DNA of 64,000 nucleotides from Rhizobium sp. TH2 (lineage in GTDB: Bacteria > Pseudomonadota > Alphaproteobacteria > Rhizobiales > Rhizobiaceae). Below are positions 1 to 9,290 of this stretch, piece after piece. Each line of letters begins with the position of its first letter. Position 1 is the first letter of the stretch. The stretch is from assembly GCF_024707525.1 (NCBI RefSeq), contig NZ_CP062231.1:2604001-2668000 (forward strand), given 5' to 3'. Position numbers and translations under genes: made by a program. The notes beneath the pieces are model-generated. The model was given only the letters and a program-made list of their open reading frames with translations, was not told where the DNA came from and searched no databases.

Positions 1-525
1 CGCAATGAACGGCTCGTTGACGCCCATCAGAACGCTGCGGCGGAAGAAGGAATAATAGGTCGTGTTCGCCTTGCCGGCCTTGCGCGTATATTCGAGCACC
101 CGCGCGGCCGCATCTCCCCCGTCGATCGTGAACGTGTCGGTGGCGCTCACCCCGCCTTTGCCGTCCGCAAGCTCGATATGCGGCTTCACCCCCACGACAT
201 CGGCTGGAAGGCTTGAGAAATCGAACGGCGTGCCGCCATCGACGAAATTGATGAAATCGTCGTCCCCGAGAACCAGGACGAATTCGCTCTCGGCCTGCCT
301 GAGCGCCGAAAGCAGGTTCGCGCCGCCATGTTCCGGCGTGTCCGGCAGATAGGTCACATGGCTCGGCGCCGTGGAGAAGTAATCCTTCTTCTCCGCATCA
401 CCGGAATTGTCTGATATCACCACCTTCATGCCAGCGGCCGCGGCATAGTTGATCGCGCTCCACAAAGGTTCGACGGCCTCGACGAGCTTGCGGTTGCTGG
501 GGATGCAGATCGTGGCGAGGGTCAT
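1..525 (-). CDS. Glycosyltransferase family 2-like protein, partial (C-terminus outside window)
   Basis: The first 175 codons are present, reading from an ATG at 525 off the left edge, with no stop in the window. The N-terminus has the GT2 pattern: a beta strand (TLATICIPSNR), a second strand ending VVISDNSGD near residue 43, and an acidic GDDD motif near residue 98, which in GT-A folds binds the nucleotide-sugar and metal. The start lies 33 bp after the rarA stop, so it is probably co-transcribed with the protease and rarA. The acceptor and donor cannot be told from this fragment. The GT2 assignment is from motif and fold order only. Confidence 0.6.
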   Translation of the reverse strand, partial: MTLATICIPSNRKLVEAVEPLWSAINYAAAAGMKVVISDNSGDAEKKDYFSTAPSHVTYLPDTPEHGGANLLSALRQAESEFVLVLGDDDFINFVDGGTPFDFSSLPADVVGVKPHIELADGKGGVSATDTFTIDGGDAAARVLEYTRKAGKANTTYYSFFRRSVLMGVNEPFIA

Positions 526-558
526 GCGGGTTCCGGTTCTCGAGGGACGTTATGCGTC

Positions 559-1866
559 TTACTTCTTCTGGCGTTCCTGGCGCAGCTTCGCCCAGTAGTC
601 GAGCCGCTTGTTGATCTCGCGCTCGAAGCCCCGGTCGGGCGGTTGGTAGAATTGCCGGCGGCCCATCTTCTCCGGAAAATAGTCCTGGCCCGAGAACGCA
701 TCCGGCTCGTCGTGATCGTATCGATAGCCGTCGCCATAGCCTTCGCTGGTCATAAGCTTGGTCGGTGCGTTGAGAATATGCTTGGGCGGCAGCAGCGAGC
801 CATTTTGCTTGGCTGCTAGCGTCGCCGCCTTGAAGGCGGTGTAGACCGCATTGGACTTTGGCGCGGTCGCGAGATAGACGACCGCCTGCGCGAATGCCAG
901 TTCGCCCTCGGGCGAGCCGAGGAAATCATAGGCATCCTTGGCGGCATTGGCGATCACCAGCGCCTGCGGATCGGCCAGCCCGATATCCTCGACCGCCATC
1001 CGCACGAGCCGCCGGCCGAGGAACAGTGGATCCTCGCCCGCATCCAGCATGCGGGAGAGATAGTAGAGCGCCGCATCCGGGTCGGAGCCGCGAACCGACT
1101 TGTGCAGGGCCGAGATCAGGTTGTAATGCCCGTCCTGGCCCTTGTCGTAGATTGGCGCACGACGCTGGACGACGCGGATCAGGCCTTCCGTATCGAATAC
1201 CTCGCTCTCGCGCGCGGCGCGCCAAACTTCCTCGGCAAGTGTCAGCACCGCGCGGCCATCGCCGTCGGCCATACCTATCAGCGACGCCCGGGCATTTTCG
1301 TCAAGCGGCAGCGGCTTCCCCATCAGTGCTTCGGCCCGGCGTAACAGCTCCTCCAGGCTCGCCTCGTCATGCGACTTGAACACCAGCACCCGGGCACGCG
1401 AGAGGAGCGCGGCATTGAGCTCGAACGATGGGTTTTCGGTCGTCGCGCCGACCAGCACGATCGTGCCGTCTTCCATCACGGGCAGGAAACTATCCTGTTG
1501 CGAACGGTTGAAGCGATGGATCTCGTCGACGAAGAGCAGCGTCTGCCGCCCCTGGCCGCGGCGGAACCGTGCCGCTTCGAACACCTTCTTGAGATCGGCG
1601 ACGCCGGAGAAAACCGCCGAAATCTGCTCGAAATGGAGCTCGGTCTCGTTCGACAGCAGCCGCGCCATCGTCGTCTTGCCGGTGCCCGGCGGCCCCCAGA
1701 AGATCATCGAGCCGAGCGAGCCGGCCTCGATCATCCGCGTCAGCGCCCCGTCAGGTCCGGTGAGATGCTCCTGCCCGGAGATCTCCGCGATGCTCTGCGG
1801 CCGCAGCCGGTCGGCCAATGGCCGTTGGCTCTCGGGAATCCCGGCACTTGCGAAAAGTTCGTTCAT
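559..1866 (-). CDS. rarA: Replication-associated recombination protein A (AAA+ ATPase)
   Basis: 435 residues, normal length for RarA/MgsA, the clamp-loader-like AAA+ ATPase that acts at stalled replication forks with SSB. Walker A (GPPGTGKTT) lies at about residues 58-66 and Walker B (LLFVDEIHRF) at about 110-119. Next come a sensor-1 segment (VGATTENPSFELN) and the C-terminal MgsA tetramerisation part (YLSRMLDAGEDPLFLGRRL). The ATG overlaps the stop of the upstream protease gene by 4 bp (ATGA), so translation is probably coupled. A partial glycosyltransferase follows 33 bp downstream. Identification is secure from motifs and length. Confidence 0.95.
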   Translation of the reverse strand: MNELFASAGIPESQRPLADRLRPQSIAEISGQEHLTGPDGALTRMIEAGSLGSMIFWGPPGTGKTTMARLLSNETELHFEQISAVFSGVADLKKVFEAARFRRGQGRQTLLFVDEIHRFNRSQQDSFLPVMEDGTIVLVGATTENPSFELNAALLSRARVLVFKSHDEASLEELLRRAEALMGKPLPLDENARASLIGMADGDGRAVLTLAEEVWRAARESEVFDTEGLIRVVQRRAPIYDKGQDGHYNLISALHKSVRGSDPDAALYYLSRMLDAGEDPLFLGRRLVRMAVEDIGLADPQALVIANAAKDAYDFLGSPEGELAFAQAVVYLATAPKSNAVYTAFKAATLAAKQNGSLLPPKHILNAPTKLMTSEGYGDGYRYDHDEPDAFSGQDYFPEKMGRRQFYQPPDRGFEREINKRLDYWAKLRQERQKK

Positions 1867-3251
1867 CGGATGAATTGCCTGATCCGCTGGCCGTTGCGCT
1901 CGATCTCGACCCGCCAGAAGTCCGCTCCGCCCTCGATGATCCGTTGCAGGCTCTCGGTGGAATCAATATCCGTACCGTTGATATTGACGATGATGTCGCG
2001 CGGCTCGAAGCCCAGCCGGCCAGCCGGAGAACCGCGCGCGACGTCTTCGACCACCACCCCTTGGGCCTCCACCGGCATCTGCATTTCCTCGGCAAGCTTG
2101 GGCGACAGGTTCGCCACCAATGCGCCGGCGAATGGATTGCGGCCGTCGATCAGCCGCTCGTCCTTCGGTCGCGATTCCGGCGCCTGTTCGAGCTTGAGCG
2201 AGGCTTCGCGCTCCGTGCCGTTTTCCGAAACGGTGAGTTTGACCGAGGCGCCGAGCCCTGCCGTCGTCAGCCGGTAACCGAGCGCATCGGGATGCTCCAC
2301 CGCACGGCCGTTGACCGCCACGATCACATCGCCGGGCCTCAATCCTGCCTTGTCGGCCGGGCTTTCGGAAATGACCTTCGAGACCAGCGCACCGCGCGCG
2401 ATCTTCAGCCCCAGCGCCTCGGCCATATCCATGGTGACCGCTTCAAAGCTTGCGCCAATATAGGGCCGGACGAACCCCGGCTGGCCGCCTTCGGCCGCCG
2501 CGATGAACACCTTCACGAGGTTGCCGGGAATGGCAAAACCGATGCCGTTCGAGCCGCCGCCCGAGGACAGGATGGCGGTGTTGATGCCGATCAACTCACC
2601 ATGCATGTTGATCAGCGCGCCGCCGGAATTGCCGGGATTGATCGATGCGTCTGTCTGGATGAAGAAGGAGAAATCACCCTCCCCGATCTTGTTGCGGGCA
2701 AGGCCGGACACGATACCGGAGGTCACCGTCTGGCCGACGCCGAACGGATTGCCCACGGCCAGAACCAGGTCGCCGACCTCGACCGAATCGGAATCACCGA
2801 CCGGCAGGAAGGAGAACTTCGGCGCCGGCGTCTGGATCTTCAGCACCGCGAGATCCAGCCGATCGTCCTTGAGCACGATCTTCGCCGCGAATTCCCGGCC
2901 GTCGGAGAGAGCAATCTTGATATTGTCGGCATTGGCGATGACATGGTTGTTGGTCACGACGAGTCCCGCTTCCGTGACGATGACGCCCGAGCCGAGCGAG
3001 CTCTGCTTCTGCGTCCGGTTCGGCATCTGCTGGCCGAAGAACTCCTCGAAGAACGGATCGCGCGAATAGAACGGCGTCACCCGCTTGTCCGCATAGACAT
3101 TGACGACGGCGCTGGCCGTGCGCTTGACCAGCGGCGCGAAGGAAAGCTGCACCTCCATCATGCTCTCGGGCACCTGCTTGACGTCCTGGGCCATAGCGGT
3201 CGTGGATAGAGCAATGAGGACGGTCAGGCTGGCAAGAGCGGCGCGGATCAT
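1863..3251 (-). CDS. Do-family (DegP/DegQ-type) periplasmic serine endoprotease
   Basis: 462 residues with a signal peptide ending near AMA-QD (residue 22). The trypsin-like domain carries the triad H103 (TNNHVI), D133 (DRLDLAVL) and S209 (NPGNSGGAL). Two PDZ domains follow, at about 260-350 and 370-455. The family degrades or holds misfolded envelope proteins. The linker between H103 and the N-terminus is short, more DegQ/DegS-like than DegP. Its stop overlaps the rarA start by 4 bp, the typical rhizobial gene pair. Choosing between degP and degQ needs a phylogeny, so no symbol is given. Confidence 0.92.
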   Translation of the reverse strand: MIRAALASLTVLIALSTTAMAQDVKQVPESMMEVQLSFAPLVKRTASAVVNVYADKRVTPFYSRDPFFEEFFGQQMPNRTQKQSSLGSGVIVTEAGLVVTNNHVIANADNIKIALSDGREFAAKIVLKDDRLDLAVLKIQTPAPKFSFLPVGDSDSVEVGDLVLAVGNPFGVGQTVTSGIVSGLARNKIGEGDFSFFIQTDASINPGNSGGALINMHGELIGINTAILSSGGGSNGIGFAIPGNLVKVFIAAAEGGQPGFVRPYIGASFEAVTMDMAEALGLKIARGALVSKVISESPADKAGLRPGDVIVAVNGRAVEHPDALGYRLTTAGLGASVKLTVSENGTEREASLKLEQAPESRPKDERLIDGRNPFAGALVANLSPKLAEEMQMPVEAQGVVVEDVARGSPAGRLGFEPRDIIVNINGTDIDSTESLQRIIEGGADFWRVEIERNGQRIRQFIR

Positions 3252-3387
3252 ATTGATTCCCTTTTGTCAAAGAGGACGGGTGACTCTTTACCATCCGCTC
3301 CTGCTTGAAAAGGGGCGAGACCGGCATCGAGTGGAGATTTTCTCCCCGATGACGGCCCGCGAGGGTCAAACATTCACCCAGCCAACG

Positions 3388-5016
3388 CTAAAGCGAAGCA
3401 GCCTTGAAACTGTCGGCACGCGCCAGATGCCAGGGGATCTTGTAGCGGTGATCTTCGGTTCCGAAAAGCAGTTCGCCATGATCGAGCGGCGGATAGAGAT
3501 TGGTGAAGGTCGTGACCTGGGAATGCGAAACGCGCTTGTGAAAGTGGAAGGTCTCGAATTCACTGGGGTGATGCAGCCCCGCGCCGGAGACCACTTCGGC
3601 CAGCGCCTCGAGCGTCTTGCCGTGGAACTGTTTCACGCGGGTCGCCTTGTCTGGCACGACGAGGGCGCGCTGGCGGTCCGGGTCCTGCGTTGCCACGCCT
3701 ACCGGGCAGGTATCGGTGTGGCAGGCCTGGCTTTGGATGCAGCCCACCGCGAACATGAAACCGCGTGCCATGTTGCACCAGTCGGCGCCGAGCGCCATGA
3801 CCCGGGCGATGTCGAAGGCGGAGATGATCATGCCGGATGCGCCGATCTTGATCCTGTCGCGCAGGTTGGCGCCCACCAGCGCGTAGTGGACGAATGTCAG
3901 CCCCTCGCGCAGCGGAAATCCGATATGATCGATGAATTCCGATGGCGCCGCTCCGGTACCGCCTTCCTTGCCGTCGACGACGATGAAATCAGGCGTGATG
4001 CCGGTTTCCAGCATCGCCTTGATGATCGCCAGGAATTCGTGGGCATGGCCAATGCAGAGCTTGAACCCCACCGGCTTGCCGCCTGAAAGCTCGCGCAGCT
4101 GCTTGATGAAGGCCATCAGTTCGAGCGGCGTCGAGAAGGCCGGATGGGCGGATGGGGAAATGCAGTCCTGCCCCATCGGAATGCCACGTATCCGCGAGAC
4201 CTCCTCGGTGATCTTGGCCGCCGGCAGCACGCCGCCATGGCCGGGCTTGGCGCCCTGGCTGATCTTGATCTCGATCATCTTGACCTGTTCGGACGTCGCA
4301 TTTTCGCGGAACCGTTCCGGCGAGAACGAGCCATCGTCATTGCGGCAGCCGAAATAGCCGGAGCCGATCTCCCAGATGATGTCGCCGCCATTTTCGCGGT
4401 GATAGGGCGATATGCCACCCTCGCCCGTGTCATGGGCAAAGCCGCCCAGCTTGGCGCCCTTGTTGAGCGAACGGATGGCATTGGCCGAGAGCGAGCCGAA
4501 GCTCATCGCCGAGATGTTGAGCACCGAGGCCTGGTATGGCTTGAGACAGTCCGGCCCGCCGATCTTGACGCGGAAATCCGAGTTCTCGATACGGCTCGGC
4601 GCGAAGGAATGCGAGATCCACTCGTATTTCGGCTCATAGACATCGTATTCGGTGCCGAACGGCCGCTTGTCGAGCTGGCCTTTGGCGCGCTGATAGGCGA
4701 GCGAGCGCTTGTCACGCGGGAACGGCCGGCCGTCCTTCTCTCCTTCGAAGAAATATTGCCGGATCTTCGGACGGAGATCCTCCATGATGTAGCGGGCATG
4801 ACCCGAGATCGGATAGTTCCTCAGAACCGCCCGCTTGGTCTGCAGCACGTCGTGAACACCGACGGCGGCCAGTAGTACGAAGATGAAGAAAAACACGACC
4901 GACACCGCGAATGGCCACTCGCGCGTCACGATCATCAGCGCCAGGAACAAGGCGATGATGACGGACGCCGTGAGCGGAAAGTACCGCATTGAAAAATAAA
5001 GCTTTACCCGTTCCAT
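3388..5016 (-). CDS. FMN-binding glutamate synthase family protein, membrane-anchored
   Basis: 542 residues. The ATG at 5016 follows a purine-rich GGGGGGA; a GTG 30 bp upstream is less likely. Two hydrophobic helices lie at residues about 10-50. The rest is the FMN/Fe-S TIM barrel of glutamate synthase large subunits: SAMSFGSLS, GEGGISPYH, KISQGAKPGHGG, the substrate/FMN strand VVDGKEGGTGAAP, and a Cys cluster (C-x5-C-x4-C in the CIQSQACHTDTC segment) matching the [3Fe-4S] ligands. It lacks the glutaminase domain of true GltB, so it is a stand-alone GltS-like enzyme. Substrate and partner are unknown. No operon partner is evident. Confidence 0.88.
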   Translation of the reverse strand: MERVKLYFSMRYFPLTASVIIALFLALMIVTREWPFAVSVVFFFIFVLLAAVGVHDVLQTKRAVLRNYPISGHARYIMEDLRPKIRQYFFEGEKDGRPFPRDKRSLAYQRAKGQLDKRPFGTEYDVYEPKYEWISHSFAPSRIENSDFRVKIGGPDCLKPYQASVLNISAMSFGSLSANAIRSLNKGAKLGGFAHDTGEGGISPYHRENGGDIIWEIGSGYFGCRNDDGSFSPERFRENATSEQVKMIEIKISQGAKPGHGGVLPAAKITEEVSRIRGIPMGQDCISPSAHPAFSTPLELMAFIKQLRELSGGKPVGFKLCIGHAHEFLAIIKAMLETGITPDFIVVDGKEGGTGAAPSEFIDHIGFPLREGLTFVHYALVGANLRDRIKIGASGMIISAFDIARVMALGADWCNMARGFMFAVGCIQSQACHTDTCPVGVATQDPDRQRALVVPDKATRVKQFHGKTLEALAEVVSGAGLHHPSEFETFHFHKRVSHSQVTTFTNLYPPLDHGELLFGTEDHRYKIPWHLARADSFKAASL

Positions 5017-5105
5017 GGACTGTCGTCCCCCCGTGCACGTCCCCACCCGAGACGCATACGCAGAGTCTTATTGCGCGAAACGTGACATGCCGAAGACAGA
5101 GGAAT

Positions 5106-5387
5106 TCAATTCCTGTCGAGGCATCCCACGGTCGGACAATTGCCCGCATAGCCGTTCTCATCCCAATTGCACGCTACCACGGATTCGCCACGGTATTGCA
5201 TGCCCTTGCAGGCCGGATCTTTCATGCAGGAGAGAGCGTCCTTGTGCCTGCCGCAGGCACCGTCCTTTTCGGTCGTACACCAGTCGTTGGGGCCATAACC
5301 GCAATTGTCGTCGACGGCGCGAGCCGCAGCCGGGAAAAGGATCACGGAGGCGGTGAGAATGGCAAAAATCGATCTCCTGATCTGCAT
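5106..5387 (-). CDS. Small secreted Cys-rich protein, unknown
   Basis: 93 residues with a clear signal peptide (charged start, hydrophobic core, cleavage near ARA-VDD at residue 24). The mature part of about 70 residues has eight cysteines plus Trp and Gly-Tyr motifs (NCGYG, CNWDENG), suggesting a disulfide-bonded periplasmic or exported domain. The start is supported by GGGGGA a few bases upstream. I do not recognise the family. It lies between the glutamate synthase-like gene and the RTX pair, all on the minus strand but with separate spacing. Confidence 0.6.
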   Translation of the reverse strand: MQIRRSIFAILTASVILFPAAARAVDDNCGYGPNDWCTTEKDGACGRHKDALSCMKDPACKGMQYRGESVVACNWDENGYAGNCPTVGCLDRN

Positions 5388-5435
5388 GACGTCCCCCGGG
5401 ACCAGTGATGGCGAAAGACCTCAATCCTTGAGATC

Positions 5436-6617
5436 TCAGAAATAGAAGTCGTTGAAGTCCAGATCGCCGGCCTTTGTATTTTCGAGGATCAGCGTCGCAT
5501 TGGCGCCAACATGGATCGTCAGGTCACCATGCGATGACGTGGTGTGATTTGCGATCATGTCATCGAAGTCGGCAATAACGCCCTGTCCCGACAGGTCTAC
5601 ATGATCCTCGCCATGCGTGAAATCCTTGATGATGTCGTGGCCACCGCCCTTTGCAAACAGGAAGATGTCGGCATCCGCGCCGCCGGTCATGATGTCGTCG
5701 CCGCCGGCCCCGTCAAGAATATCCGCGCCTTCCAGGCCGACCAGTTTGTTGTCGCCCTTGTTGCCGTCGAGCTCGTTGGCTTCGGCGTTGCCGGTGCCAT
5801 TGGTATCGCCCTTGCCGAGCAGCACGAGATTTTCGACATTGGCCGAGAGCGTGTATGACACGGTCGATTTGACAGTGTCCGTGCCCTCGCCGCTCGCCTC
5901 CACCAGGTGGGTGCTGGCCTTGTCGGCAATCAGAGTGTCGTTCCCTCCCTGCCCCACGACATCGTGGTCGATGCTGCCGCCGCGATTGTCGAAGGAATCG
6001 TCACCCTCACCTAGTTCGATGGCACCCTTCATAACCCCGCGATTGATGACAGTGCTGATACTCGCCATGCCGTCCAGGACATCGTCACCACCCTTCATGA
6101 GGCCATGGTTTATGACGGTGAAATGGGTGGCCGAAGTTCCGGCCATCACTATCGCTCCACTTGACCCAATGATCTTGCCACCGGCCTCGTTGATGACGGT
6201 CACGTCACCATCATAGGTCGTAATGGCAAAGGTGCCCTTGATGACACCAAAGTTGTCGATCTCGTTGTTCTTATGGGCAAGAATGCCGTAGCCGTCGCCG
6301 ATGAGACGACCATCGTTGCGGAGATTCTCATTGACGCCGGCCAGCTCGACGCCGGTGTAGCCCCGAACGACCCCCGTTGATGCAATCCGCACATCGCTGT
6401 CTGGGCCACCCATATAGATTCCGGCCTGCAGATACTCGTCTCCGCCCGTCACCGAGCCCTTGATGACGAGGCGATTGTCATGCACCATAGACTGTTGGTA
6501 GACCGCGTAATTGCCATCGAATTCGATCGAGGCTTGTCTGTCGAGCACGAAAGTGTCGCCAGAGCTTTGAAGATTATAGGTCGCGGTTTTGTGCCCCGTG
6601 ATATGGTGCGTCGTCAT
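5436..6617 (-). CDS. RTX-type calcium-binding protein with beta-helix-like repeats (copy 1)
   Basis: 393 residues without a Sec signal peptide. Residues about 50-215 contain degenerate repeats of the type N-x-G-x-(I/V)-x-G-x-x-x-G-(I/V), as in right-handed beta-helix passengers. Residues about 225-330 carry GGNDTL, NxLxGNKGDN, GLEGADILDGAGGDDIMTGG nonapeptide-type RTX repeats that bind calcium. The end (FLFAKGGGHDIIKDFTHGEDHVDLS) resembles the M10-type C-terminal module of type I-secreted proteins. It is therefore probably exported by a type I system, but none is encoded nearby. The ATG is preceded by GAGGG. It is a close paralog of the next gene. Confidence 0.8.
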   Translation of the reverse strand: MTTHHITGHKTATYNLQSSGDTFVLDRQASIEFDGNYAVYQQSMVHDNRLVIKGSVTGGDEYLQAGIYMGGPDSDVRIASTGVVRGYTGVELAGVNENLRNDGRLIGDGYGILAHKNNEIDNFGVIKGTFAITTYDGDVTVINEAGGKIIGSSGAIVMAGTSATHFTVINHGLMKGGDDVLDGMASISTVINRGVMKGAIELGEGDDSFDNRGGSIDHDVVGQGGNDTLIADKASTHLVEASGEGTDTVKSTVSYTLSANVENLVLLGKGDTNGTGNAEANELDGNKGDNKLVGLEGADILDGAGGDDIMTGGADADIFLFAKGGGHDIIKDFTHGEDHVDLSGQGVIADFDDMIANHTTSSHGDLTIHVGANATLILENTKAGDLDFNDFYF

Positions 6618-6733
6618 GCTGGTGCCCTCGTTGTTATGATTTTTGCCGTGCGTCGATGTGAGGAGACGTTTCAGCCGGACACTTCCAGCCGAATATTATA
6701 TTTTTCAATTGCTTAGGGATAGTTTCCGCTTCT

Positions 6734-7927
6734 TCAGAAGAAGAAATCCTTGTCGTCCAGATCGGCCAACACCGTATCCCGCAAGGTGAGCGTATCATTG
6801 CCCATATGGATCACGAGGTCGCCATGCGACGACGTGATATGGCTTTTGATCAGGTCGTCGTAATCGATGATGATCTGCTGCCCGCTAAGATCGACATGGT
6901 CTTCGCCACCCACGAAGTCCGTGATCACGTCATGCCCCCCGCCCTTGGTGAAGAGGAAGACATCGGCATCGGCACCGCCGGTCATGATGTCGTTGCCACG
7001 CGCGCCGTTGAGGATGTCCTCCCCGCCGAGACCCGTCAGCCTGTTGTCGCCCTTGTTGCCGCCGAGCGCGTTGTCCGTCTCCGTACCCTTGCCATTGATA
7101 TCGGCCTTGCCGAGCAGGACGAGGTTTTCCACATTCTCGAAAAGCGTATAGGTGACCGTTGATTTGACGGTATCGCTGCCTTGGTCGACCAATTCCATCA
7201 ATTGCACCTTGGCGCTGTCGGTGATCAGCGTGTCATTGCCCAGACCCCCACGAATTTCATGATCCACCTTGCCGCCGCGATTGTCGAATGTGTCGTTCCC
7301 CTCGCCCATCCAGATCCTGCCTTTCATGACCCCATGATTGATCACGGTTTCAGCGCCGGAGGCGGAGTAGAGGGCCCAATTATCACCCTTGCCGTTGATC
7401 AGGCCGTCATTGCGCAGGATCGAAGCTGTGTCGGGACCACCGTCGAACTGGATTGCCGCACTCTCGGAAATGATACGCCCGCTTTCGCCGTTGACCACTT
7501 TCACAGAGTTGACGCCTCCGGAAAAAATGCCCTCCATCTCGCCATGTATGCGGCCATAATTCCTGACCGTGCCATCGCTCTGCAGCCAGACGCCGCGATC
7601 GCTGGCATCGATCGTGCCGTGATTCTCAAGCAGTTGCCCTGCACCACCCATCTGGACACCGGTCGACGCATCCACGATGCCGGATTCGGCAACCTTGACG
7701 ACGGTGCTTCCACCCGTGAGCGTAATGGCCGAATCGAAATCCGCCATTCCGCCATGAACCTGTCCCTTGATCACGACCAGATTGTTGCTGACGCCGGCAT
7801 TCTGGTAGAGCGCGTCGGGGCTCGTCGTCGCGATCGAGGCGTGCTTTCCGAGAATGTAAGCCGTGTCAGACAATGTCATGGAATAGGCGAAGGTGATTTG
7901 GCCCGTAATCGGGTGTATCTGTATCAT
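6734..7927 (-). CDS. RTX-type calcium-binding protein with beta-helix-like repeats (copy 2)
   Basis: 397 residues from the ATG at 7927, chosen because it aligns with the start of copy 1 and has AAGG upstream; an in-frame upstream extension is unsupported. The architecture matches copy 1: short N-terminal cap (HPITGQITFAYS versus HHITGHKTATYN), beta-helix-like N-x-G repeats, then RTX repeats and the same FLF-KGGGHD-I-DF-GEDHVDLSGQ ending. Divergence is greatest in the beta-helix half and least in the RTX half. The genes are 116 bp apart on the same strand, so this is a tandem duplication. Function is not known. Confidence 0.8.
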   Translation of the reverse strand: MIQIHPITGQITFAYSMTLSDTAYILGKHASIATTSPDALYQNAGVSNNLVVIKGQVHGGMADFDSAITLTGGSTVVKVAESGIVDASTGVQMGGAGQLLENHGTIDASDRGVWLQSDGTVRNYGRIHGEMEGIFSGGVNSVKVVNGESGRIISESAAIQFDGGPDTASILRNDGLINGKGDNWALYSASGAETVINHGVMKGRIWMGEGNDTFDNRGGKVDHEIRGGLGNDTLITDSAKVQLMELVDQGSDTVKSTVTYTLFENVENLVLLGKADINGKGTETDNALGGNKGDNRLTGLGGEDILNGARGNDIMTGGADADVFLFTKGGGHDVITDFVGGEDHVDLSGQQIIIDYDDLIKSHITSSHGDLVIHMGNDTLTLRDTVLADLDDKDFFF

Positions 7928-8028
7928 ATTGTTCTGCCTTGCATTTGCGCTCTTCTTGTCTGGTGCGGTAACGCGCCAGCAAGGCACTTCCACTGAAATT
8001 TTGTTCGATTATTTCATAAAATTAAAAA

Positions 8029-9204
8029 TCAAGAATTCGTTTGTGAAATGTTTGCTACAGCTGATGTTCCCGGCGCCGTCTCCTCCGCTTCTATCTTGAT
8101 CGGCGGCTGGTGGGCGGAGAGGAAGTTGCCGAACGGCGCGAGATTATCGAAATTGTCGCAGACGACCTTGATCACCACGAGCAACGGCACCGCCATCAGC
8201 GCGCCGACGAAGCCCCAGAGCCAGGACCAGAACGAGATCGAGATGAACACCGCCACCGCATTGAGCTCGAGCCGCCGGCCGAGCAGGAGCGGCGTCAGGA
8301 ACTGGCCTTCCATGATGTGCACCAGCAGGATGAAGGCCGGCGCCACGAGGCTGTAGGCAAGGTTGTCGAAGGTCACCAACGAAATGATGCCGGTCAGGAT
8401 GATGGCAATCAGCGCTCCCACATAGGGCAGGAAATTGAGGATGGTCGCGGCCACCCCCCAGACGAAGGCATTGGGAATGCCGATCAGCCACAGGCCGCAG
8501 CCGACCACCACGCCGACGATGATGTTGATGAAGGTGATGGTGAAGAGATAGCGGGAGATCTCGCGTTCGACATTGTAGACCACGCGCAGCGCCTTCTTCT
8601 TGTCCGAGAGCAGGCTGAAGGTCTGGATGATCTTCTGGTAGAACATCGTGCCTGAGGCGAGCAGGAAGAGCGACAGCACGAAGGTGATCGCCATGGTCGT
8701 GCCGACCGACAGCAGGTTGCCGGCAGCGCGCGACAGGATGCCCGGCTGGGCGATGACGACTTTCTGGGTCTTCGCATCCGACACGTTCTCGGCGACGTTG
8801 TCGATTTGGTTGGTCGCCTCGACCGCCTTGTCGATCGCCTGCCGTATCGTCGCGACCCGCTCCTTGAGCTTGGCGCCGATCTCGGGCGCCTGGTTGATCA
8901 TCTGGCTGACCGGCCCGCTCGTGGCATAGCCGATCGCGCCGAAGACAAAGACCGACATGATGATCAGCAACGTTGCCGACACGACTGGCGGGACGTACCA
9001 CTTGGCGAGATAGCGCACGATCGGTGACAGCGTGGTGGCCAACATGAAGGCGAGGAGGACGGGCGTCAGGAAATCCCGGCTGAGGTAGAGCCCGTAGATC
9101 GACAGCAGGATGAAGATGCCACCGAGATAGCGGTTGGTCGCTAGGCGGCTGTTGCGCACTCTCTGGGAGGAACCGGCGGCGGCATCTGTCGTCTCAATGG
9201 CCAC
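8029..9204 (-). CDS. AI-2E family transporter (PerM/TqsA-type permease)
   Basis: 391 residues from GTG at 9204, preceded by AAGGGGA at good spacing. The reading frame stays open far upstream, but that extension looks non-coding. There are about eight hydrophobic segments: two pairs near the N-terminus, a long soluble stretch (about 90-160), then clustered helices with the family signatures LPYVGALIA, GQFLTPLLLGRRLELN and WGFVGALMAVPLLV. The family includes exporters of autoinducer-2 and other small molecules or Na+/H+ antiporters; the substrate here is not predictable. The C-terminus is a short cytoplasmic tail. Confidence 0.85.
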   Translation of the reverse strand: MAIETTDAAAGSSQRVRNSRLATNRYLGGIFILLSIYGLYLSRDFLTPVLLAFMLATTLSPIVRYLAKWYVPPVVSATLLIIMSVFVFGAIGYATSGPVSQMINQAPEIGAKLKERVATIRQAIDKAVEATNQIDNVAENVSDAKTQKVVIAQPGILSRAAGNLLSVGTTMAITFVLSLFLLASGTMFYQKIIQTFSLLSDKKKALRVVYNVEREISRYLFTITFINIIVGVVVGCGLWLIGIPNAFVWGVAATILNFLPYVGALIAIILTGIISLVTFDNLAYSLVAPAFILLVHIMEGQFLTPLLLGRRLELNAVAVFISISFWSWLWGFVGALMAVPLLVVIKVVCDNFDNLAPFGNFLSAHQPPIKIEAEETAPGTSAVANISQTNS

Positions 9205-9290
9205 GGAAATTCCCCTTGCGGCATAACTGGCAAGGAACGCGTGATGGGCGGGATCGGTTCCAGAATCCGTGCTTGATACGGAGCGAACAG

